A stretch of DNA of 64,000 bases from the NCBI RefSeq assembly GCF_007753265.1, contig NZ_CP036349.1, positions 1,397,363 through 1,461,362 on the forward strand, given 5' to 3'. The notes beneath the pieces were generated by a model. It did not search any database. It had not been told where the DNA came from and saw only the letters and a program-made list of their open reading frames with translations. Shown here in pieces: positions 43,749 to 52,343 of the stretch. The stretch comes from Botrimarina mediterranea (GTDB taxonomy: Bacteria; Planctomycetota; Planctomycetia; Pirellulales; Lacipirellulaceae). How positions within the stretch are numbered: position 1 is the first letter of the stretch; the number at the start of each line of letters is the position of its first letter. A program made the translations under genes and the position numbers.

Positions 43749-44768
43749 TTGCCTCGCTACCTCGTCACCGGCGCCGGCGGCTTTCTTGGCCGCTATATCT
43801 GCGAACAACTCGTCGCCCGTGGCGATGAGGTCCGCGGCCTTGCGCGCGGTGCGTACCCAGAGCTCGACGCGCTCGGCGTCGAGATGGTCCGTGGCGACTT
43901 GGCGGACCGTGACGCCGTGATGCGTGCTTGCGAGGAAGTCGACTGCGTGTTCCATGTCGGCGGCATGGTCGGTGTGTGGGGGAAGTGGTTCGACTACTTT
44001 CAAGCCAACGTCCACGGCACGCTCAACGTCCTCGGCGCTTGCCGCGAGCAGGGCGTCACGCGGCTGGTGTTTACGTCGAGCCCCAGCGTTGTCTTCGATG
44101 GCAAGGACCAGCGCGGCGTCATGGCCGACGTTCCTTACCCGACGCGCTGGCTCGCCCACTACCCGCACTCCAAGGCGATCGCCGAGGACTTCGTCCTCAC
44201 GCAAGACGGCAGCGATGTCGCCGGCAGCGGCATGCTGCGCACGACCTCGTTGCGACCGCATCTGGTGTGGGGGCCGCGCGACCATCACCTTACAGCACGG
44301 TTGGTGGAACGCGCCCGTTCGGGGCAGCTCCGCCGCGTCGGGCCGGGGGGGAATCGCGTCGACATGGTCTATGTCGAGAACGCCGCGGAGGCCCATCTGC
44401 TGGCGGCCGATGAACTCGACAAACCGGAGCCAAAGAACGCCGGCAAGGCGTACTTCATCACCCAGGCCGAGCCCGTCGATCTGTGGCGGTGGGTCGACGA
44501 GATCCTCGCCCTGGTGGACCTGCCGCCGGTGACGCGGTCGGTCTCCGCACGGGCCGCCTACGCCGCCGGCGCCCTGCTGGAGGCCAAGCACTGGTCCTCC
44601 CGCAACTGGCGCCGCGAACCCCGCATGACCCGCTTCGTCGCCCGCCAGCTGGCGACCGACCACTGGTTCGACAAAGAGGCCGCCGCTGAGGATTTCGGCT
44701 ACCGGCCGCGGATTTCGACAGCTGAGGGGATGGAAAGGCTCGGCGTCTGGCTCCGTTCCAAACAATAG
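43749..44768 (+). CDS. oleD: OleD-like NAD(P)-dependent 2-alkyl-3-ketoalkanoate reductase
   Basis: 339 residues from a TTG start. Extended short-chain dehydrogenase: VTGAGGFLG nucleotide-binding motif at residues 6-14, Tyr138-x3-Lys142 in HYPHSKAIAE, and SLRPHLVWGPRDHH, typical of the 3-beta-hydroxysteroid-dehydrogenase-like group to which OleD belongs. In olefin synthesis it reduces the 2-alkyl-3-oxoalkanoate made by OleA, ahead of OleC. oleA and oleB were not found in the window. A general NAD-dependent epimerase is the alternative if the oleC call is wrong. Confidence 0.87.
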   Translation: MPRYLVTGAGGFLGRYICEQLVARGDEVRGLARGAYPELDALGVEMVRGDLADRDAVMRACEEVDCVFHVGGMVGVWGKWFDYFQANVHGTLNVLGACREQGVTRLVFTSSPSVVFDGKDQRGVMADVPYPTRWLAHYPHSKAIAEDFVLTQDGSDVAGSGMLRTTSLRPHLVWGPRDHHLTARLVERARSGQLRRVGPGGNRVDMVYVENAAEAHLLAADELDKPEPKNAGKAYFITQAEPVDLWRWVDEILALVDLPPVTRSVSARAAYAAGALLEAKHWSSRNWRREPRMTRFVARQLATDHWFDKEAAAEDFGYRPRISTAEGMERLGVWLRSKQ

Positions 44769-44798
44769 CCGTCCGGCTTAGAATCTGCGGTTCTGAAT

Positions 44799-44885
44799 TA
44801 ACCACCGAGGCACAGAGGTCACCGAGAACGCACAGAGAGCTGCTTCTCTGTGCGTCCCTCAGCGTCCTCCGTGCCTCTGTGGTTA
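44799..44885. repeat. palindromic repeat, family E (caccgaggcacagagg type)
   Basis: Arms 44799-44839 and 44845-44885 pair over about 40 bp with few mismatches around a 5-nt loop. A longer aspS frame would start inside it. Confidence 0.9.
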
Positions 44886-44918
44886 TCCCTACCAAACAAG
44901 ACATCGTTTGAGGCTAAC

Positions 44919-46709
44919 GTGTTGCGGACGCATACCTGTGGCGATCTCCGTCTGACCCATGCCGGGACCACCGCCACGCTTTGTGGCTGGGTCGATAGCT
45001 ACCGCGACCACGGCGGCGGCCTCTTCATCGACCTCCGCGACCGGTACGGCATCACGCAGGTGGTGTTCAACCCGCCCGACACGCCGCCGGCGATCATCGA
45101 GGCCTCGAAGGACCTGCGGGCCGAGTACGTCATCCAGGTGACCGGCAACGTCGAGCCGCGCCCCACCGGCATGGCGAACCTCAAGCACAAGTCGGGCGAG
45201 ATCGAGCTCCGCGTCACCGAGCTGAAGCTGCTCAATAAATCAAAGGTGCCGCCCGTCTCGCCGAGCGAGTCGATCACCGAAGTCCCCAACGAGGACCTGC
45301 GTCTCAAGCACCGCTACCTCGACCTGCGTCGCCAGTCGATGCAGCGCGCGCTGATCTTGCGGGACCAGATCACCAAGGGGATGCGCGACTACTTCGCCGA
45401 CCTCGGCTTCATCGACGTCGAGACGCCGATCCTTGGCCGCAGCACGCCCGAGGGCGCGCGGGACTACCTCGTGCCGTCGCGCGTGCATCACGGCAAGTTC
45501 TACGCGCTGCCGCAGTCGCCGCAGCTCTACAAGCAGATCCTGATGATCGCGGGCTACGACCGCTACGTGCAGGTTGCGCGCTGCTTCCGCGACGAGGACC
45601 TCCGCGCCGACCGGCAGCCCGAGTTCACGCAGATCGACCTCGAGATGGCGTTCATCGATGACGACGACATCATGACGATCATCGACGGACTGATGCAGAA
45701 GTTGGCGAAGGAAGTGCTTGGCCTCGATGTCCAGTTACCTTTGCCGCGGATGACGTACGACGAAGCGATGCGCCGCTTCGGCCACGACGCGCCCGACCTG
45801 CGTTACGGCTGCGAGATCACCGACCTAACCGACCTTGCGGCGAAGTGCGAGTTCGGCGTCTTCACGTCGGTCGTTGAAGCGGGCGGCCACGTGCGGGCGA
45901 TCTGCGTCCCCGGCGGGTCGAACCACTACAGCCGTCGCGGCATCGACGCATTGACCGAATTTGCGAGAGGCCTCGGCGCCAAGGGCTTGGCGTACTTCCG
46001 TGTCGACGACGCCGGCAAGCTCGACTCGAACATCGGCAAGTACTTCACCGACGAGCTGAAGGCCGAGATGGCCGAGCGGCTCGGCGCCAAGGCGAACGAC
46101 CTCGTCCTCTTCTCCGCCGATCAGTGGCTGCCGACGTGCAAGCTGCTGCACAACTTGCGGAAGAAGATCGGCGAGGAGATGAAGCTGTACGACCCGAAGG
46201 CGATGAACTTCTCGTGGGTCGTGCAGTTCCCGATGTTCGAACGCACCGAGGACTCCGACAACCCGCAAGCGGTCGGCAAGTGGTCGGCGATGCACCACCC
46301 GTTCACGGCGCCGCTCGACGAGCACGTCGTGAACCTTGATGACGACCCGGGCAAGTGCCGGGCGAAGGCGTACGACCTGATCATCAACGGCTACGAAGCG
46401 GGCGGCGGCACGATCCGGATCCACGATCCCGAAGTCCAGTCGAAGGTCTTTGGTTTGCTCGGCATCGACAAAGAGACCGCCGCCGACCGTTTCGGCTTCC
46501 TGCTCGAAGCCCTCGCCTACGGCGCCCCGCCGCACGGCGGCATCGCCCTGGGCCTCGACCGCGTCGTCATGCTCTTCGGCGGCTACGACAACATCCGCGA
46601 CGTGATCGCGTTCCCGAAGACACAGAAGGCGACCGACCTGATGACCGAGGCGCCGGGGTTGGTGGACGCGAAGCAACTCAAAGAACTGGCGATCAAGACG
46701 GACCTTTGA
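44919..46709 (+). CDS. aspS: aspartyl-tRNA synthetase
   Basis: 596 residues from a GTG at 44919, which has GAGG 6 nt upstream; the open frame to 44850 lies in a palindrome and was rejected. The N-terminal OB-fold anticodon domain (RTHTCGDLRLTHAGTTATL, CGWVDSYRDHGG), the class II motif region YALPQSPQLYKQILMIAGYD, the GAD domain (about 300-420) and motif 3 GIALGLDRVVMLFGGYDNIRD are all present. The bacterial-type length and GAD insert are normal. It charges tRNA-Asp; discrimination against tRNA-Asn cannot be judged here. Confidence 0.96.
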   Translation: MLRTHTCGDLRLTHAGTTATLCGWVDSYRDHGGGLFIDLRDRYGITQVVFNPPDTPPAIIEASKDLRAEYVIQVTGNVEPRPTGMANLKHKSGEIELRVTELKLLNKSKVPPVSPSESITEVPNEDLRLKHRYLDLRRQSMQRALILRDQITKGMRDYFADLGFIDVETPILGRSTPEGARDYLVPSRVHHGKFYALPQSPQLYKQILMIAGYDRYVQVARCFRDEDLRADRQPEFTQIDLEMAFIDDDDIMTIIDGLMQKLAKEVLGLDVQLPLPRMTYDEAMRRFGHDAPDLRYGCEITDLTDLAAKCEFGVFTSVVEAGGHVRAICVPGGSNHYSRRGIDALTEFARGLGAKGLAYFRVDDAGKLDSNIGKYFTDELKAEMAERLGAKANDLVLFSADQWLPTCKLLHNLRKKIGEEMKLYDPKAMNFSWVVQFPMFERTEDSDNPQAVGKWSAMHHPFTAPLDEHVVNLDDDPGKCRAKAYDLIINGYEAGGGTIRIHDPEVQSKVFGLLGIDKETAADRFGFLLEALAYGAPPHGGIALGLDRVVMLFGGYDNIRDVIAFPKTQKATDLMTEAPGLVDAKQLKELAIKTDL

Positions 46710-46720
46710 TGGCGCGTATC

Positions 46721-46760
46721 CCCCTCCCTCTCTGAGGGAGGGGCTAGGGGAGGGTGTACG
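46721..46760. repeat. GC-rich palindromic repeat, family D copy 3 (partial)
   Basis: ccccctccctctctgaggga then ggggctaggggagggtgtac, the left arm of the family, following the aspS stop. The flanking gtacggcatcggtcgg resembles the flank of the oleC copy. Confidence 0.75.
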
Positions 46761-46827
46761 GCATCGGTCGGAGTTCGCTCTGAGCAAAAGTTTGCTCTCA
46801 CTCAAGGCCTTGAGATAAGATTGCAAC

Positions 46828-47103
46828 ATGGAATCCTACGAAGGCATTATCGAAGGTGGCGTCGCCAAGTTCATCGGCCCCATCTCTCTCCCTGAACGGA
46901 CCAAAGTCCTCATCCAGCCCGCTGAACCTGCGCCCGAGGTGAATGACAAGGGCGGCGAGGATCTAGCAACGCGCCGTCGAGCCGCGTGGGAGAAGTTGTT
47001 CGCGGAAATAGAAGCCGACCCCGACTGCAAGGGGCCTGAGGATGGTTGGGACCCAGCCAACCATGACGATATTCTCTACGGCGGCCCCAACGGTCCAGCG
47101 TAA
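46828..47103 (+). CDS. putative antitoxin paired with PIN toxin
   Basis: 91 residues. The N-terminus MESYEGIIEGGVAKFIGPIS then LPERTKVLIQP resembles the short beta-hairpin antitoxins of the AF2212/DUF104 type. The C-terminal half is acidic and Trp-containing (AAWEKLFAEIEADPDCKGPE, GWDPANHDDILYGG), as expected for a toxin-binding tail. It is placed 5 bp before a PIN-domain gene on the same strand. The pairing supports the role, although the antitoxin family is assigned only by resemblance. Confidence 0.75.
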   Translation: MESYEGIIEGGVAKFIGPISLPERTKVLIQPAEPAPEVNDKGGEDLATRRRAAWEKLFAEIEADPDCKGPEDGWDPANHDDILYGGPNGPA

Positions 47104-47108
47104 TCGCC

Positions 47109-47504
47109 ATGGTGTTCGTTGATACCAGCGTCTGGTACGCCGCGTTTGTCGAGAACGCCGCGTACCACGTCGCTTGCAAATCCCTGCTTATTGAACACTC
47201 TGCTTCGCTTGTCACCACCGACTACATCCTCGACGAGGTAGTGACTCTGCTAGTCGGTCGCGGCCTGCGACGAGTCGCCGTTCAGCGAGTCCCTTCGCTG
47301 TTGGACTCGGGCTTCTGTGACTTTATCCGCGTCACTGACGACGACTTCACCGAAGCGTGGCGATTAGTTCAACGCTTCACCGACAAGCAGTGGAGCTTCA
47401 CCGACTGCACCAGCTACGCGGTGATGCAGCGGCTAGGCATCACCGAGGCATTGTCACTAGACGATCACTTCCGGCAGTTCGGTTTCGCGTCGGTGCTGCC
47501 GTAG
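47109..47504 (+). CDS. PIN-domain ribonuclease toxin (VapC-like)
   Basis: 131 residues with the PIN fold. The acidic residues of the active site are visible: Asp5 in MVFVDTSVWYAAF, Glu43 in YILDEVVTLL, Asp99 in WSFTDCTSYAVM and Asp118/119 in LSLDDHF. VapC-type toxins cleave specific RNAs when free of antitoxin. The upstream neighbour at 5 bp should be the antitoxin, which would also autoregulate the pair. The sequence is complete with no frameshift. Confidence 0.88.
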   Translation: MVFVDTSVWYAAFVENAAYHVACKSLLIEHSASLVTTDYILDEVVTLLVGRGLRRVAVQRVPSLLDSGFCDFIRVTDDDFTEAWRLVQRFTDKQWSFTDCTSYAVMQRLGITEALSLDDHFRQFGFASVLP

Positions 47505-47569
47505 AGCAAGTCAAGGAGTCACCGTAACGTACTTAGTCTTCTCCCTACGACATTGGGTTGAGTTCTGAA

Positions 47570-47890
47570 ATGGGAGCGTTCCCCACTGTACTTTGTGTCG
47601 ATCTAACTAATAGTAGGACAGGAGCGCGTGGTAGATATAGAAAAATGGTAGAACTGCCCTTTCAGATTCACGAAGGCGCCTCAGTGATTTTGGAAGATAT
47701 TGAGTCGGAAGCGTTGGACGTTAGCTTCTCCATCTCAAGCACGGGACGGAGTCTCATCGCTGTTCAATTGGCAACATCGTGCGACATCACATCCCGAGAA
47801 GATCAGTTGCGATTTCACAGCGAGCTGTTGTCGGGAGGGTGGGAGTTCGATCAAGGCTTTGCCTCTCCCGGATGGCCGGGAGCATGCTGA
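47570..47890 (+). CDS. hypothetical protein with lower GC than its neighbours
   Basis: 106 residues from the ATG at 47570 (MGAFPTVLCVDLTNSRTGAR); a second ATG at 47558 is also possible. The composition is mixed and protein-like (MVELPFQIHEGASVILEDIE) with visibly fewer G+C-rich third positions than flanking genes, as often seen in acquired DNA. No motif was recognised. It stands at the edge of the repeat-rich gap that follows. Confidence 0.5.
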   Translation: MGAFPTVLCVDLTNSRTGARGRYRKMVELPFQIHEGASVILEDIESEALDVSFSISSTGRSLIAVQLATSCDITSREDQLRFHSELLSGGWEFDQGFASPGWPGAC

Positions 47891-48860
47891 ATCAGCCAAT
47901 CGCGGGTGTCGAGCAGCCGACATCGAACGCGGCAGCCGTAGCCCAGGACGCTCGACTCTCGATCTAAACCGCGTCGCCACTTCGCCGGCAGGTGGCACGG
48001 CAGGCTCGCCCAGCAGTGGCACACGAAGGTGGCCAAATCGGCCGAGAAATCGGCCAGAAACCCCGAAAGAACCGCCTCCTCGCCACAGCCCCACAGAGCT
48101 CGGCTGGCGAGCGTTTGCGGTTCGATGACCTAAGTCTCAAACCAATCGCCGGCGCTTGCCTCGCAGCGTCCTAGGGGCTCCTAGAGCTATGCCATAGCTC
48201 TCGTACCGAGAGGCTGGCCTTTGGGCAATCCGGGCCGGGCGCCATGGGCTCGACCAAGCTCCTAACGCCGCTCAGGCAACGCGGCGGCGGGTGCCACTGC
48301 TGGCTCGCCCAGCAGTGCGAAGCGCGTACCCGGCGCCCACTGCTGGACGAGCCAGCAGTGGCACGCAGATCTGAGGCGTTGACGTGTTGCCCCTGGACGC
48401 GTGGCTCTCGATCGAAACCGGGTCTCCATGTCGCAGGGGCGCCGCTAAGCTGCGACGTGCGGCCGCCCGACGAGGGGGGGGCAACAAGGGCCGCGAAGAC
48501 GCCGAGGTAGTGCCTTGGAGGTAGTGCCTTGGGTCCAAAATCTCAGCTCAGAACCCCGTCGAAGGAACTGAAGTCGCCTTAGAGGGGGCGTCTCGCCCTC
48601 CACCGCGGGGCAAGGCACGTTCTGGCAGACTTCTGAGCAGCCTGTGGAAAGCGCCAAGCGGTGGCGCCGCTAGCTCGCACCGATAGCACTTGGTACGGAT
48701 TGTGCCCTGCTAGGGACGTTCAAATGCGGTTTCATGGAAGGACCGCGCGGTAAAAGAAGCGTGTCTGTACCGCGCGCCATTTCTCAAGAAGAGCGCGGGC
48801 AACTTACTGCCCGGACTCCATCGGGCACAGCGGACCTGCCTAGCCAAGGAGATTGAGATC
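47891..48860. other. 970-bp repeat-rich gap without genes
   Basis: No acceptable coding frame. It holds three copies of a cactgctgg/ccagcagtgg palindrome (family F: about 47991-48022, 48291-48319, 48335-48364), two copies of a ctctcgatc-(g/t)aaaccg-type segment (about 47957 and 48402), a 14-nt direct repeat (gaggtagtgccttg, about 48506-48533), and the upstream region of the beta-helix gene. Confidence 0.75.
48291..48364. repeat. palindromic repeat, family F (double copy)
   Basis: The segment 48292-48307 pairs perfectly over 16 bp with 48348-48363, and each half also contains a partial palindrome of its own. The second half, with its preceding gcgtacccggcgcc, recurs at 51571-51612 downstream of the PEP-CTERM gene. 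Confidence 0.85.
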
Positions 48861-50408
48861 ATGCCGTGGCCAATTGCGACCTTCTTGATTGTAATTTCGT
48901 CCAGCTATGGCGTTGCTGCGACTTACTACGTCTCGCCGTCAGGGAGTAACGCCGCAAATGGATCGGCGACGAGCCCCTGGGAATCACTGCAGTACGCTGC
49001 TGACCAAGTAAGCGCAGGCGATCGCGTCATCGTGCGACCGGGGGACTACGTCGGCTTTCACCTTACCCGTAGCGGCGTCGCGGATGGCCGTATCGAATTC
49101 CTTGCCGAGCCGGGCGCTCGGGTTACCGCGCGGAACGGCACGACGCCGGACGGGATCAACCTGGAAGGCGCCTCGTACGTCACGATCGATGGCTTCGAGG
49201 TTATTGGGATGCCACGCGCCGGTGTGCGGACCGTGGGTCCGTATGTCGGAGGGCAGCAGGCCTTTGCGGAGTTCGTGACGATTCGCAACACCATCAGTCG
49301 CGACAACACCGTGTGGGGGATCCTGACGGGTTTCGTGGACGACCTCTTGATCGAAGGGAACCGCACCTCGAACTCGGCGAGGGAGCATGGCATCTACGTC
49401 GGCAACAGCGGAGACCGCCCCATCATTCGCAACAACACGTCGTTCGGAAACCGCGCCAATGGCATCCACGTCAACGCCGACGTCTCAAGCGGGCTCGATG
49501 GCGTCATCGAGGAGGCGCATATCGACGGCAACGTCATCTACGACAACGGCGTTGGCGGGGGGAGCGGCATCAACTTGGATGGTGTCCGGAACTCGGTGAT
49601 CGAGAACAACCTGATCTACAACGCCCATGCCAGCGGGATCTCTCTCTACCGGATCGATGGCGCCGAGCCGTCCAGCGGTAATGTCGTCGCCAACAACACC
49701 ATCCACCAGGCTAACGACGGGCGATGGGCGCTCAATCTTCAGAATGGTTCGACCGACACGACGATCGCCAACAATATCCTTATTAGCGATCACAGCTCTC
49801 GTGGCGCCATCGACATATCGCAAGATAGCCTTACCGGAACCGTTAGCGACTACAACGTGATGATCTCGCGACTGACGACGAACGGCGGCGGGTCAATCCT
49901 CACCCTCCCTCAATGGCAGACGCAAACCGGGCTCGATTCCAACTCGTTGGTGGCCACGGCGGATGAGTTGTTTGTTGACGCAACGGCGGGGGACTACCGC
50001 TTGCGCGAAGGGTCTCCTGCCCGTGACGCCGGCTGGAATCAGTTGGCGCCCGCTGCTGACTTGGAAGGTACGCCGCGTCCGCAGGGAGCGGTCGTTGATA
50101 TTGGCGCGTATGAAGCACCCGTCTCGATTCCCGGCGACTACAACAGCGACGGCGTGATCGACGCCGCCGATTACACGTCCTGGCGTGACGCTGTCGGTCA
50201 ACCAGCCGGTACCCTTCCCAACGACGTGGATGGCGGCGTCATCGGCCCCGCTCAGTACGCGACGTGGCAAGCGAATTACGGATCTGGCGTAGACGACGCC
50301 TCGACCCGATTGCTGGGCTCGTTGGGGCATGCGCCGGAACCAACGACGGCAGCCCTCCTGTGGTTAGGACTAGCGATGGCCAGCCACGTTCGAAGGCGGC
50401 AGCCGTAG
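48861..50408 (+). CDS. exported parallel beta-helix protein with dockerin repeat and PEP-CTERM tail
   Basis: 515 residues. After a signal peptide (TFLIVISSSYGVAA) comes a DUF1565-like entry (TYYVSPSGSNAANGSATSPW), then a right-handed beta helix of pectate-lyase type seen as repeated turns (FVTIRNTISRDNTVWGI, LLIEGNRTSNSAREHGIYVG, PIIRNNTSFGNRANGIHV, SVIENNLIYNAHASGISLY). One dockerin-type calcium loop follows (GDYNSDGVIDAADYTSWRD), and the protein ends in PEP-CTERM (APEPTTAALLWLGLAM then a basic tail). The fold is typical of polysaccharide-degrading or adhesive proteins. The active site is not identified. Confidence 0.9.
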   Translation: MPWPIATFLIVISSSYGVAATYYVSPSGSNAANGSATSPWESLQYAADQVSAGDRVIVRPGDYVGFHLTRSGVADGRIEFLAEPGARVTARNGTTPDGINLEGASYVTIDGFEVIGMPRAGVRTVGPYVGGQQAFAEFVTIRNTISRDNTVWGILTGFVDDLLIEGNRTSNSAREHGIYVGNSGDRPIIRNNTSFGNRANGIHVNADVSSGLDGVIEEAHIDGNVIYDNGVGGGSGINLDGVRNSVIENNLIYNAHASGISLYRIDGAEPSSGNVVANNTIHQANDGRWALNLQNGSTDTTIANNILISDHSSRGAIDISQDSLTGTVSDYNVMISRLTTNGGGSILTLPQWQTQTGLDSNSLVATADELFVDATAGDYRLREGSPARDAGWNQLAPAADLEGTPRPQGAVVDIGAYEAPVSIPGDYNSDGVIDAADYTSWRDAVGQPAGTLPNDVDGGVIGPAQYATWQANYGSGVDDASTRLLGSLGHAPEPTTAALLWLGLAMASHVRRRQP

Positions 50409-50656
50409 CCCCCGGATGCTCGACACTTGCTCGCAGCGGCGACTTCCGGTGCGCCCGCATCACGCGTCGAGGGAGCCTGCGCACCCACTTTATAGCCGAT
50501 TGCCGGAGAATCCCGGCGATTATACCGGAAAAGGCTTGCACTCCCCCCTTGTGGCGGTATGTAATCAGCCCCATCTCCAAGTAAGCCCTCCGACCTGTTC
50601 CTCGGAGGGCTCTCGCTTCTCACTAGTACGGCATCCTGATTCGAAGGGAGTGAGTA
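50409..50656. other. gap with terminator between two exported-protein genes
   Basis: It begins with ggatgctcgac, related to the repeat segment at about 47946. Apart from the hairpin at 50584-50611, nothing was recognised. Confidence 0.4.
50584..50611 (+). terminator. hairpin after the beta-helix gene
   Basis: 10-bp perfect stem (50584-50593 with 50602-50611), 8-nt loop, followed by tctcgcttctc. It is probably a terminator, with a weak T-run. Confidence 0.6.
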
Positions 50657-51463
50657 ATGAAATTAACAGCGGTTGCGATGGGCTCGATGGCGGCCCTCTT
50701 CTGCGTAGCGAATTCCGCAAGCGCTCAGGTGAACCCCATTGCTGTGACGGGGTGGAACCACGACATGGTCTTGAATGACCCCAGTCCCTACGACGCGTCC
50801 GTCACCGGCACGATGGACGGCGGGTTCGGCCAGAGCGAGAACTGGACCTGGGTCGAGAAAGGGACCTACACGAACTCCGACGGCAATCCCCAAGAATTCG
50901 AAGGCCTCGTGGCGGGGACGCACGCCAGCCTCACCGGCTCCGGTAATTTCGAGTTCCAATCGTTTTCCGCCAACAATGTTGTCGGCCTCAACGGCGGGGA
51001 GTCGGGAACGCTGACGCTCGATAGCCCGGCAGCGTACTCGGCGATCGCTCTCTATGGCGCCTCGGGTTTCGGCGCGAAGACGGCGACCGTCACCCTGACG
51101 TTCGACGACGCATCGACGGCCATCTTCAATGTCGATTCGGGGACCGGCATCGGCTCCGACTGGTTCAACTCCGGCACGGACAAAGCGTTTGAAGCGAAGG
51201 CGCGCGCATCGAACAAGAGCGAAGAGCTCTACACACGCCTCTTCTACCAGCAGAACGACGCCATCGGCATCAACGAGTCGTACTTCACCTTGTCGGGTGG
51301 GGACTCGGCGAAGCTGCTCGAGTCGGTGACGATCCAAAACACGGGCGGTGATCGGATGGTGGTCTTCGCGATCAGCGGACAGCCCGTCCCCGAGCCCACC
51401 ACCGCGCTGCTGCTCGGCCTCGCCGGCGTCGCGGCCTTCGCCACGACACGGCGCTGCGCCTAA
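50657..51463 (+). CDS. PEP-CTERM sorted exported protein
   Basis: 268 residues; signal peptide MKLTAVAMGSMAALFCVANS with ASA cleavage, and C-terminal PVPEPTTALLLGLAGVAAFA with a basic end. The body is beta-rich with no enzyme motif (WNHDMVLNDPSPYDASVTGT, GSGNFEFQSFSANNVVGLNG). An upstream ribosome site (gaagggag) lies 6 nt before the ATG. It is a likely surface or matrix protein, sorted by the same (unseen) exosortase system as the beta-helix protein upstream. Confidence 0.88.
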   Translation: MKLTAVAMGSMAALFCVANSASAQVNPIAVTGWNHDMVLNDPSPYDASVTGTMDGGFGQSENWTWVEKGTYTNSDGNPQEFEGLVAGTHASLTGSGNFEFQSFSANNVVGLNGGESGTLTLDSPAAYSAIALYGASGFGAKTATVTLTFDDASTAIFNVDSGTGIGSDWFNSGTDKAFEAKARASNKSEELYTRLFYQQNDAIGINESYFTLSGGDSAKLLESVTIQNTGGDRMVVFAISGQPVPEPTTALLLGLAGVAAFATTRRCA

Positions 51464-51489
51464 GAACGAATTTCGATTTACCGTCGCGT

Positions 51490-51518
51490 CTGAGCCGTGG
51501 GTAACGCCCACGGCTCAG
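51490..51518 (+). terminator. hairpin terminator after the PEP-CTERM gene
   Basis: 12-bp perfect stem (51490-51501 with 51507-51518) and 5-nt loop, then tcgttt, 26 bp after the stop. Confidence 0.75.
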
Positions 51519-51836
51519 TCGTTTACGGATGATGGTCACCGCCGCCGTTGACGTATTCCGTCGCAGCGGCGCGGGTACCCGGCGCCCACTGCTGGCGAGC
51601 CAGCAGCGGCACACAAATGGCCCCACGGCGCCGGCCCGAGACCGGGTGGACCTGAACACCCGACCAGAGGCCCATAAAGGGCCCTAGAATCGCCTTCGAG
51701 GGGGTGGGGCGATACTTTTGTCCACCTCGAGCGGAAGCGTCGTAGATTGGCTCTGAGAGCCTCACAGAGGGTCTTGGCAAAACTCCCGGCAATAACGCGT
51801 CTCTTAGCGTCGCCGACGCGGCGGCCAACGTGCGGT
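51519..51836. other. repeat-bearing gap, no gene
   Basis: It contains a family F copy (about 51571-51612) nearly identical to the second half of 48291-48364. The remaining bases to the ogt stop show no credible frame. Confidence 0.6.
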
Positions 51837-52343
51837 TCACCGCAGTGCGAAGGGCTCCTCATCGGCGCCCGTTTCGAGCCGGAGCAGGAACGCCTTGGCT
51901 TCGAGGCCACCCGCAAAACCCGTCAGTTTGCCGTTGCTCCCCACGACGCGGTGGCAAGGCGCAACGATCGAGATCGGGTTGCGCCCGTTCGCCGCGCCCA
52001 CGGCGCGGCACGCCTGGGCGTTGCCGAGGCGGCGGGCGATGTCGCCGTAGCTGCGTGTCTCGCCGTAGGGGATCGTTAGCAGCTCTTGCCAGACACGCTT
52101 CTGAAAGTCGGCGCCGCGGAAGTCGAGCGGCAGCGAGAACGCCGTGCGCTCGCGGCCGAAGTACTCGGTGAGTTGCCGCTCGGCTTCGACGAGCACCGGG
52201 TGGGCCGTCTCCTCGTGCATCTCCCCGAGCCGGACGCGTGTCGGCACGTCGTTCTCCCACAGGATGGCCGTCAGCCCACGGCCGCTGGCGACGAGCTTCA
52301 ACTCGCCGACCGGCGACCGCATTGTCTTCCAAGCGGGCGACAT
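51837..52343 (-). CDS. ogt: methylated-DNA-protein cysteine methyltransferase
   Basis: 168 residues. It removes alkyl groups from O6-alkylguanine onto its own Cys130 in the motif IVAPCHRVVG. The helix-turn-helix region (FQKRVWQELLTIPYGETRSY, GDIARRLGNAQACRAVGAAN) and the GFAGGLEAKAFLLRLE end are typical. MRSPVGELKL at residue 8 is a possible alternative start. It is a single gene with repeat-containing gaps on both sides. Confidence 0.94.
   Translation of the reverse strand: MSPAWKTMRSPVGELKLVASGRGLTAILWENDVPTRVRLGEMHEETAHPVLVEAERQLTEYFGRERTAFSLPLDFRGADFQKRVWQELLTIPYGETRSYGDIARRLGNAQACRAVGAANGRNPISIVAPCHRVVGSNGKLTGFAGGLEAKAFLLRLETGADEEPFALR

Noticed and set aside
44850-44918. N-terminal extension of aspS
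   Set aside because: It is encoded by a palindromic repeat; the GTG at 44919 has a GAGG site and begins the normal anticodon-binding domain.
48291-48364. possible CRISPR-like repeat pair
   Set aside because: Only two units in inverted orientation, no regular spacers and no cas genes; it is a palindromic element.
47891-48860. possible insertion sequence or transposase remnant
   Set aside because: Repeats are present, but no frame resembles a transposase and no target-site duplication could be defined.
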